Both the position numbers and the translations under genes were made by a program. From the NCBI GenBank assembly GCA_030642545.1, contig DAOWNP010000053.1, positions 1-10,741 on the forward strand: a stretch of 10,741 nucleotides of DNA. Reading direction: 5' to 3'. Below, piece by piece: positions 1-5,880 of the stretch; within the stretch, counting starts at the first letter, position 1; every line of letters starts with the position of its first letter. This DNA is from Desulfobacteraceae bacterium. GTDB lineage: Bacteria > Desulfobacterota > Desulfobacteria > Desulfobacterales > DAOWNP01. The notes beneath the pieces were generated by a model that ran no database searches, had not been told where the DNA came from, and saw only the letters and a program-made list of their open reading frames with translations.

Positions 1-224
1 ATTTTTTAGAAAGATTTCAAATTATAAGTCTGAATGAACACATTTCTGATACTGCAACGGATTTATTAAAAAAATATCGTCTCAGCCATGGTTTGCTGAT
101 CGCCGACTCACTCATTGCAGCAACTGCTATTATTATCAACACCCCGTTTATTTCTAAAAATCAGCGTGATTACCGGTTTATAGAAAACCTGAACCTATTT
201 TCTTATCCAACTCCTTTTCAATAA
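1..224 (+). CDS. VapC-like PIN-domain toxin, C-terminal fragment (5' end outside window)
   Basis: The frame opening at base 3 reads 73 residues to a tandem TAA TAA stop. It ends with the pattern typical of VapC PIN domains: a helix LSHGLLIADSLIAATAI (about fragment residues 27-43) with an acidic Asp at residue 35, then a strand and NQRDYRFIENLNLFSYP with Asp at residue 56. In this family those late Asp residues help bind the Mg/Mn of the ribonuclease site. VapC toxins are type II toxin-antitoxin RNases that cleave tRNA or rRNA; the VapB antitoxin is normally encoded just upstream, so it would lie outside the window. Base composition looks slightly more GC-rich than the downstream operon, which would fit a mobile accessory module. 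The PIN-family call is fairly secure; whether the gene is intact cannot be seen. Confidence 0.75.
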   Translation, partial: FLERFQIISLNEHISDTATDLLKKYRLSHGLLIADSLIAATAIIINTPFISKNQRDYRFIENLNLFSYPTPFQ

Positions 225-257
225 TAATGGTAATGTATGCTGATTGTCCATTTTAAT

Positions 258-281
258 TCCCTGCCTTAGGGATGTAGGCAG
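258..281. repeat. Two competing short hairpins in the upstream intergenic region
   Basis: CTGCCT (261-266) and AGGCAG (276-281) form a 6-base stem. TCCCT (258-262) and AGGGA (268-272) form an alternative stem that uses part of the same bases, so the two are mutually exclusive. No T-run follows on the plus strand, so this does not look like a terminator for the vapC-like gene. The remainder of 225-443 shows no gene that I can support. Confidence 0.35.
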
Positions 282-370
282 TGTTTTGAACTCATAAATG
301 TCCAAAAAATACCCGACTGACCGATTTGACACTATTATAGGTACGAATTCGATGTTTGAGATACGAGGTC

Positions 371-399
371 TGTACATATGATTATATTTTAGACATAAT
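371..399 (+). promoter_or_regulatory. Weak candidate promoter for the xseA operon
   Basis: TGTACA (371-376, four of six matches to the -35 consensus) and CATAAT (394-399, five of six to the -10) are separated by 17 bases. Transcription would begin near base 406, giving a leader of about 38 bases before xseA. In sequence this AT-rich such pairs arise by chance, so confidence is low. A perfect TTGACA at 326-331 lies upstream but has no good -10 partner. Confidence 0.25.
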
Positions 400-443
400 A
401 AAAACAGACCTAACTTTTAACTTTTAAATCTTAAAACTTTTTT

Positions 444-1784
444 ATGACTTTACAAAGAAAAATATATACAGTTACAAAACTAAATTCAGATATCAAACAG
501 CTTCTTGAGGAAAAATTTCCTATTATCTGGATTACAGGAGAGATATCCAATTTTCATGTTCCAATGTCAGGTCACTATTATTTTACTTTAAAAGATGATC
601 AAAATAAAATAAATTGTGTAATGTTTTCCGGTCAAAATAGAAATTTAAAATTTTTACCTGAAAATGGAATGAGTGTTACCGGATTATGCAGATTAACAGT
701 TTATCCTCCTAATGGAGTATATCAGGTATTGTTTGAACATTTAGAGCCAAAAGGAGTTGGTGAATTACAAATTGCATTTCAGCAGTTAAAAGAGAGTCTT
801 TCAAAACAGGGTATTTTTGATAAAGAACATAAAAAACAGATAACCGCCCTAACCTTTCCCAGGAAAATAAGCCTTATAACATCTTCTACAGGTTCTGTAG
901 TTCATGATTTCATCAGAGTTGCAAACAAGAGGTTTGTAAATATTTATATACAAATAGTTCCTGTTAAAGTACAGGGAGAAGGTTCTATACAGGAAATTGT
1001 ATCTGCTGTAGATTTTGTAAACAGGCAAAAAGATTCAGATATAATAGTTCTTGCCAGGGGCGGAGGTTCTTTTGAAGATTTATCTCCATTTAATTCAAAA
1101 GCTGTTGTAATGGCTGTTTTTCACTCTGATATTTTTGTTATTTCAGCTATAGGCCATGAAACAGACCATACTCTGTCTGACTTTGCAGCAGATTTAAGAG
1201 CCCCTACCCCTTCGGCTGCGGCTATTTATGCTATGCCTGACAAAAAAGAGCTTTTAAAAAGAGTGAATGACCTTTCAAAAAATCTAAAATCATCTGTTAT
1301 GGAAACTATCTCTTTTAAAAAAATGCATTTAAATCAGCTTGAGAAAAGAGTTATAAACCCATTAAAACGTGTTGATGATTTTAGATTTAAAATAGATGAT
1401 CTATCCAAACGCTTGACTAAATCAATATTAAGCGTTTTAATGACAACGAGGACGAGGTTTTTATTGCAAAAAGAAAAAATTTACTTTTTTTCACCTTTAT
1501 CAATAATAACAAATTATAAATTAAGGTTAGATAATAAAAAACTAAACTTATTATCTGTCACTAAATTTATAATAAATAAAAAAAGAGCAAAAACAGCAGA
1601 ACTTAATGCAGCTCTTTGTGCTTTAAATCCTGCATTAATCTTAAAACGAGGATACAGCATTGCAAAACTTCTACCTGAAGGCAAAATAGTGAGCAGCTCA
1701 TCAGATGTTTCACCCAAAAGCCGTATGGAAATTATTTTTGCAAATGGGAAAATAATTTGCAGAGTTGAGGAAATAATAGAATAA
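444..1784 (+). CDS. xseA: Exodeoxyribonuclease VII large subunit (XseA)
   Basis: This is the catalytic subunit of exonuclease VII, a cytoplasmic single-strand-specific nuclease that degrades DNA to oligonucleotides from either end and acts with several XseB copies. The 446 residues match the family's usual size. Residues 1-105 form the OB-fold DNA-binding domain (GEISNF at 32-37, SGHYYFTLKD at 42-51). The catalytic domain carries ARGGGSFEDL (204-213), AIGHETDHTLSDF (235-247) and DLRAPTPSAAA (250-260), the family signatures. A long basic helical region (about 265-390) should be the coiled coil that docks XseB, and NPALILKRGYSIA (395-407) closes the protein. An in-frame stop at 432-434 rules out any upstream extension, so ATG at 444 is the first possible start, although no Shine-Dalgarno precedes it. 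It is the first gene of the operon and shares one base with xseB. Confidence 0.97.
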   Translation: MTLQRKIYTVTKLNSDIKQLLEEKFPIIWITGEISNFHVPMSGHYYFTLKDDQNKINCVMFSGQNRNLKFLPENGMSVTGLCRLTVYPPNGVYQVLFEHLEPKGVGELQIAFQQLKESLSKQGIFDKEHKKQITALTFPRKISLITSSTGSVVHDFIRVANKRFVNIYIQIVPVKVQGEGSIQEIVSAVDFVNRQKDSDIIVLARGGGSFEDLSPFNSKAVVMAVFHSDIFVISAIGHETDHTLSDFAADLRAPTPSAAAIYAMPDKKELLKRVNDLSKNLKSSVMETISFKKMHLNQLEKRVINPLKRVDDFRFKIDDLSKRLTKSILSVLMTTRTRFLLQKEKIYFFSPLSIITNYKLRLDNKKLNLLSVTKFIINKKRAKTAELNAALCALNPALILKRGYSIAKLLPEGKIVSSSSDVSPKSRMEIIFANGKIICRVEEIIE

Positions 1785-2014
1785 TGGCAAAAAAAACTTT
1801 TGAACAGTCAATAAATGAGTTAGAAGAGATTATAAATACCTTAGAGTCAGGAGATCTTTCTCTTGAAGAGGCTTTTAAAAAATTTGAAAAAGGAGTGACT
1901 CTTTCTAAATTGTGTTCCCAAAAATTAGATGAAACAGAAAAAAAAGTTACTGTTTTATTACAAAATTCCAATAAAGAGTATATTGAAAAACCTTTTTTAC
2001 CGGATAATGAATAA
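1784..2014 (+). CDS. xseB: Exodeoxyribonuclease VII small subunit (XseB)
   Basis: A 76-residue helical protein that binds the long coiled coil of XseA and is needed for active exonuclease VII. The family signature TFEQSINELEEIINTLESGDLSLEEAFKKFEKG runs over residues 5-37 and folds as a helical hairpin; a second helix continues to about residue 60. The length is normal for the family (about 70-90). The start codon overlaps the xseA stop as TAATG, so translation is very likely coupled, which suits two subunits made together. A GAGG lies at 1767-1770, rather far from the ATG. The last 15 residues are poorly conserved tail. Confidence 0.95.
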   Translation: MAKKTFEQSINELEEIINTLESGDLSLEEAFKKFEKGVTLSKLCSQKLDETEKKVTVLLQNSNKEYIEKPFLPDNE

Positions 2015-2020
2015 GCATAA

Positions 2021-2920
2021 ATGTTTGATTTAAAAAAATATCTTGATGATAAAATCAAAACAGTTAATTTTACTTTGGAAAATATTTTAATTAGTTCGTC
2101 TGATTCAGGCAGACTTACAGATGCCATGAGTTATTCACTTATGGGAGCAGGTAAACGCTTAAGACCAGTTTTATGTATAGCATCAGCTCAGGCTGTTGGA
2201 TCTAAAATAAATGATGATCTGTTAAATACTGCATGTGCTATTGAGATGATCCATACTTACTCTTTAATACATGATGATCTTCCTGCTATGGATAATGATA
2301 AATACCGACGAGGCAAACTTACCTGCCATATGGCTTTTGATGAAGCAACCGCAATTTTGGCAGGAGATGCACTTTTAACTTTGGCTTTTGAAATTTTAAG
2401 TTCTTGTAAAAGTCAGAGTTATGACAAAACAGATCTTGAAAACAGACTTATTATTATAAAAAAAATTTCAGAGGCTTCAGGCTGTAAAGGTATGATTTAT
2501 GGTCAGATGAATGATATTCTTGCTGAAGGAAAAGAACTTGAGTTGCAAGAGATTGAAAAAATTCATGCCGCTAAAACAGGAGCTCTTATAAAAGCTTCGG
2601 TTGTATCAGGAGCGATAATAGCAAAAGCAAATAAATCACAGATAAAAGCATTATACAATTATGCTCATAACACAGGTTTAGCATTTCAGGTAACAGATGA
2701 TATACTAAATATCACTGGAGATCCTGAGATAATGGGAAAAGCTACAGGCACAGATAATATATGCAATAAATCAACATATCCACTGCTTCTTGGAATAGAA
2801 TCTGCAAAAAAACTTTCTAATACATTTATAGACAATGCATTATGTTCCATAAATGATTTTGGTGAAAATGCTCAACCTCTTCGTGCTATTGCAAAATATG
2901 TTATCAATAGGAAAAAGTAG
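2021..2920 (+). CDS. ispA: Polyprenyl (farnesyl/geranyl) diphosphate synthase, IspA type
   Basis: A 299-residue all-helical trans-isoprenyl diphosphate synthase that condenses IPP with DMAPP and GPP to give FPP, the precursor of quinones and undecaprenyl carrier. Visible motifs are GKRLRP (44-49, IPP binding), the first Asp-rich motif HDDLPAMDND (84-93) followed by YRRGK (95-99), AGDAL (114-118), GQMNDI (161-166), KTG (185-187) and the second Asp-rich motif FQVTDDILNITGD (222-234). In the second motif the last Asp of DDxxD is Asn (230), a variant I remember from other deltaproteobacterial IspA proteins. The gene starts 6 bases after xseB with no good Shine-Dalgarno, implying translational coupling. 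It ends in tandem stops TAG TAA. Chain length (C15 versus C20) cannot be settled from motifs alone. Its product pathway links to dxs downstream. Confidence 0.94.
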   Translation: MFDLKKYLDDKIKTVNFTLENILISSSDSGRLTDAMSYSLMGAGKRLRPVLCIASAQAVGSKINDDLLNTACAIEMIHTYSLIHDDLPAMDNDKYRRGKLTCHMAFDEATAILAGDALLTLAFEILSSCKSQSYDKTDLENRLIIIKKISEASGCKGMIYGQMNDILAEGKELELQEIEKIHAAKTGALIKASVVSGAIIAKANKSQIKALYNYAHNTGLAFQVTDDILNITGDPEIMGKATGTDNICNKSTYPLLLGIESAKKLSNTFIDNALCSINDFGENAQPLRAIAKYVINRKK

Positions 2921-2953
2921 TAATATATAAGTTAATAAAATCTAAATACTAAA

Positions 2954-2975
2954 AAAGGAGTTCTTAGTTGTTTTG
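2954..2975 (+). promoter_or_regulatory. Ribosome binding site that fixes the TTG start of dxs
   Basis: AAAGGAG (2954-2960) precedes TTG (2973-2975) by 12 bases, slightly long. The other nearby TTG (2968) is out of frame and hits a stop at once. No in-frame ATG or GTG lies between the Shine-Dalgarno and the conserved Dxs N-terminus, so TTG is the only reasonable start. Confidence 0.75.
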
Positions 2976-4862
2976 AAATATCTTGATCGGATAAATTCTA
3001 CAAATGATTTAAAAAAGTTTTCATTACCTGAGCTTAATTTACTTGCAAAAGAGATCAGAGAAACTATTATTTCTACTGTATCAAAAAATGGAGGGCATCT
3101 TGCATCCAGTCTTGGTGTTGTTGAACTTACCATAGCAATTCATTATGTATTTAATGCTCCTTTTGATAAAATTATATGGGATGTAGGACATCAGACATAT
3201 GCTCATAAGCTTTTAACAGGAAGGAAAAATCAGTTTAATACACTGCGTAAATACAAAGGTTTGTCCGGATTTACTAAAATAAGTGAAAGCAGGTTTGATG
3301 CTTTTACAACAGGACACAGCAGTACATCTATTTCTGCTGGTTTAGGAATGGTTTGTGCGAAAGAGTTAAATCAGGACAATTCAAAAGTTGTGGCTGTTAT
3401 AGGTGATGGTTCTCTTACAGCTGGGATTGCATTTGAAGGTCTTAATCAGGCAGGAGATCTTCGTAAAAATTTTATTGTTATTTTAAATGACAATGATATG
3501 TCAATTTCGCCTAATGTTGGAGCACTTTCATCTTTATTAAGCAGAAGCTTTTCATCGAAATATCTTATTAATATGAAAAAAGAGTTTGGAAATTTTCTTA
3601 AATCGCTTCCTAAAATAGGAAACGATATGTACAAACTTGCAAAACGTTCTAAAAATTCATTTAAAACTTTCATTACTCCTGGTATGCTTTTTGAGGCTTT
3701 GGACTTTGAATATTTTGGACCTATTAATGGACATAAATTAAATCATTTAATTGATATTTTAGAAAATATAAAAAGTTTAGAAAAACCTGTTTTAATCCAT
3801 GTAACAACAAAAAAAGGCAAAGGCTATGCTCCTGCTGAGAAAAATCCTGTATATTTTCATGGAGTTGGAGTTTTTGACATTGATACAGGAAATAGCAGCA
3901 GTACCTCATTAAATATACCTTCATATACAGATGTTTTTGGACAAACACTTACAGCACTTGCCCAAAAAGATGATAAAATAGTTGCAGTTACAGCAGCTAT
4001 GCCAGAAGGAACAGGTCTTACAGGTTTTTCAAGGGAGTTTCCAAAACGTTTTTTTGATGTTGGAATAGCAGAGCAGCATGGAATAACATTTGCTGCAGGA
4101 CTGGCAACAGAAGGATTTAAACCTGTTGTTGCCATTTATTCAACTTTTTTACAAAGAGCTTATGATCAGATTTTGCATGATGTTTGTATAGAGTCTTTAC
4201 CTGTTAAGTTTGCAATAGACAGGGGCGGAGTTGTAGGAGAAGACGGGCCTACTCATCATGGTTTATTTGACTTTTCCTATCTAAGAGCCCTGCCTAACAT
4301 GGTTATTATGGCTCCAAAAGATGAAAATGAACTTTCTCAAATGCTCAAAACTGCAATAGATTATGATAAAGGTCCTATAGCTGTAAGATACCCAAGAGGA
4401 AAAGGCATGGGAGTCAAACTTTCAGACACTTCTCTGCCAATAGAAATTGGTAAGGCAGAAATACTGACTGATGGAGGAGACGTGCTTATTCTTGCTATAG
4501 GAAGCAGTGTCGCTGAATCAATCAAAGCCTGTGAAAAACTCTCTGAATCAAATATTTTTGCAACTGTTGTAAATTGTCGTTTTGTAAAACCTTTGGATGA
4601 AAAACTTATACTTGATCTATCAGAAAAAATTAAAAATATTATAACTGTAGAAGATCATATGAAAAGCTGCGGATTTGGCAGTGCTGTCTTAGAATGTTTA
4701 AATGATAACTATATATCAGGAGTAAGGGTTACAAGACTTGGTATTGATGATGTTTTTGTTGAACACGGTCCTCAAAAACTCTTAAGAGAAATACACAAAA
4801 TAGATTCGGCTGCAATTATTTGTGCTACAAAACAGATGGTGAAAAACTATGCAGGCCAATAA
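2973..4862 (+). CDS. dxs: 1-deoxy-D-xylulose-5-phosphate synthase (Dxs)
   Basis: A thiamine-diphosphate enzyme that joins pyruvate and glyceraldehyde 3-phosphate to make DXP, the first step of the MEP isoprenoid pathway (also a precursor for ThDP and pyridoxal phosphate). At 629 residues it is full length. The ThDP/Mg motif runs from GDG (144-146) to NDN (172-174) in domain I. Domain II holds the catalytic FDVGIAEQHG with Glu367, Tyr389, Arg395, and DRGGVVGEDGPTHHG with Asp424 and His428; Arg475 sits in RYPRGKG. These match E. coli Glu370, Tyr392, Arg398, Asp427, His431 and Arg478 with a constant offset of three. The C-terminal transketolase domain follows from about residue 490. The TTG start may damp translation. 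It lies 52 bases after ispA, and its last 14 bases overlap tlyA. Confidence 0.97.
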   Translation: MKYLDRINSTNDLKKFSLPELNLLAKEIRETIISTVSKNGGHLASSLGVVELTIAIHYVFNAPFDKIIWDVGHQTYAHKLLTGRKNQFNTLRKYKGLSGFTKISESRFDAFTTGHSSTSISAGLGMVCAKELNQDNSKVVAVIGDGSLTAGIAFEGLNQAGDLRKNFIVILNDNDMSISPNVGALSSLLSRSFSSKYLINMKKEFGNFLKSLPKIGNDMYKLAKRSKNSFKTFITPGMLFEALDFEYFGPINGHKLNHLIDILENIKSLEKPVLIHVTTKKGKGYAPAEKNPVYFHGVGVFDIDTGNSSSTSLNIPSYTDVFGQTLTALAQKDDKIVAVTAAMPEGTGLTGFSREFPKRFFDVGIAEQHGITFAAGLATEGFKPVVAIYSTFLQRAYDQILHDVCIESLPVKFAIDRGGVVGEDGPTHHGLFDFSYLRALPNMVIMAPKDENELSQMLKTAIDYDKGPIAVRYPRGKGMGVKLSDTSLPIEIGKAEILTDGGDVLILAIGSSVAESIKACEKLSESNIFATVVNCRFVKPLDEKLILDLSEKIKNIITVEDHMKSCGFGSAVLECLNDNYISGVRVTRLGIDDVFVEHGPQKLLREIHKIDSAAIICATKQMVKNYAGQ

Positions 4863-5601
4863 AAAAAGACTTGATCTTATAGTTTTTGAAAAAGGTCTAA
4901 CAACAAGTCGTATGCGTGCAAAAGCTGTTATTATGGCGGGTAGAATTTTAGTAGATAACAGAGTTATTGATAAACCTGGAATATCTATAAAAACAGATGC
5001 TGAAATAATATTTAAAGGTAATGATATTGCTTTTGTAAGCCGAGGCGGACTTAAACTGGAGAAAGCTTTAAAAGAGTTACCGATTAATGTTTTAAATGCT
5101 ATATGCCTTGATGTAGGAGCATCTACCGGAGGTTTTACAGATTGTCTTTTGCAGCATGGAGCCTCTTTTGTTTATGCAGTTGATGTAGGTTATGGTCAGA
5201 TAGCCTGGAAATTAAGAACAGATAAAAGAGTTAAGGTAATCGAAAGAACAAATATAAGATATATGCCAAAAGAGATTATTTCTGATCTTATTGATATAGC
5301 GGTTATAGATGTTTCATTTATCTCATTAAAAATAGTTGTCCCTTCTGTTTTAAAATTTTTAAAATCAGATGCAACTATTTTAGCTCTGATAAAGCCTCAG
5401 TTTGAAGTAGGTAAAAAAATGGCAGGCAAAAAAGGTGTTATAAAAGATCCGGTATTACACAAAAAAGTTATACAAGATTTGTCAGATTTTTTTACAGATA
5501 CTGGTCTTGTATGTCAAAAGGTTGTTCCCTCCCCTATCCTAGGACCTAAGGGAAATAGAGAATTTATCATTATGCTTCAAAAAAAACCCTGTAAATTGTA
5601 A
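4849..5601 (+). CDS. tlyA: TlyA family S4-FtsJ rRNA (cytidine-2'-O)-methyltransferase
   Basis: A 250-residue protein with an N-terminal S4 RNA-binding domain (about residues 6-62, KRLDLIVFEKGLTTSRMRAKAVIMAGRI region) and an FtsJ-like Rossmann methyltransferase domain (about 64-245). SAM motif I is LDVGASTGGFTD (87-98), with VDVGYGQ (111-117), DVSFISL (154-160) and KPQFE (182-186). The K-D-K-E tetrad falls at Lys69, Asp154, Lys182 and Glu238, which as I recall are the same numbers reported for Mycobacterium tuberculosis TlyA. That enzyme 2'-O-methylates cytidines in 16S and 23S rRNA; which sites this homologue modifies is unknown. Older annotation calls the family 'hemolysin A'. The gene overlaps dxs by 14 bases in another frame, so it depends on dxs translation; only a weak GGTGA precedes it. 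Confidence 0.93.
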   Translation: MQANKKRLDLIVFEKGLTTSRMRAKAVIMAGRILVDNRVIDKPGISIKTDAEIIFKGNDIAFVSRGGLKLEKALKELPINVLNAICLDVGASTGGFTDCLLQHGASFVYAVDVGYGQIAWKLRTDKRVKVIERTNIRYMPKEIISDLIDIAVIDVSFISLKIVVPSVLKFLKSDATILALIKPQFEVGKKMAGKKGVIKDPVLHKKVIQDLSDFFTDTGLVCQKVVPSPILGPKGNREFIIMLQKKPCKL

Positions 5602-5617
5602 TATAAACTTTTAAAAA

Positions 5618-5648
5618 TATCTAAATTTTATAAAGATTATCTAAATTT
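5618..5648. repeat. 11-base direct repeat upstream of the EF-G-like gene
   Basis: TATCTAAATTT occurs at 5618-5628 and again at 5638-5648. The period of 20 bases is close to two helical turns, so a protein dimer could contact both on one face of the DNA. It lies just upstream of a possible -35 at 5660. The region is very AT-rich, so chance is a real alternative. It could also be the trailing sequence of the tlyA operon; I see no GC-rich terminator hairpin there. Confidence 0.4.
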
Positions 5649-5659
5649 CCAATTAAAAC

Positions 5660-5689
5660 TTGATTTTTTTGCTATTAAGATATTATAGA
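5660..5689 (+). promoter_or_regulatory. Candidate promoter of the EF-G-like gene
   Basis: TTGATT (5660-5665) and TATAGA (5684-5689) are spaced by 18 bases; TATTAT at 5681-5686 would give 15. A second, similar pair lies nearer the gene: TTGGTT (5802-5807) with TATATA (5826-5831), spacing 18. Either would leave a leader (about 180 or 40 bases). Neither can be preferred from sequence. The rest of 5602-5877 shows no ORF or RNA gene that I can support. Confidence 0.3.
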
Positions 5690-5864
5690 ATAGTTCTGGT
5701 TTGTTAATAATAAAAACTTAGTTTTACAAGCAGGTACATAATTGGGGAATTTCTTTTATCCTCATTTTTAACAGTATATTATAACTCAATATAATTATTT
5801 TTTGGTTTGTAGCAAAAAATAATATTATATAGTGTCCAAACGAAAACCTGATATTTTTCTTAAG

Positions 5865-5880
5865 AGAAGGAGCTTACATG
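5865..5880 (+). promoter_or_regulatory. Strong ribosome binding site of the EF-G-like gene
   Basis: AGAAGGAG (5865-5872) ends 5 bases before ATG at 5878. This is the best Shine-Dalgarno in the window and favours this ATG over the in-frame ATG four codons later (5890). It implies high translation. Confidence 0.85.

Noticed and set aside
326..331. Perfect TTGACA as a -35 box upstream of xseA
   Set aside because: No acceptable -10 lies 16-18 bases downstream.
195..377. 60-residue minus-strand open frame in the intergenic region and overlapping the vapC-like end
   Set aside because: No Shine-Dalgarno, no recognisable motif, overlaps the end of a better-supported gene; most likely a chance frame or unrecognisable remnant.
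1732..2127. 131-residue minus-strand frame spanning xseA, xseB and ispA
   Set aside because: It runs antisense across three well-supported genes and has no family resemblance; it is a shadow of coding sequence.
3857..4135. 92-residue minus-strand frame within dxs
   Set aside because: Antisense to the catalytic core of Dxs, whose motifs fix the real frame.
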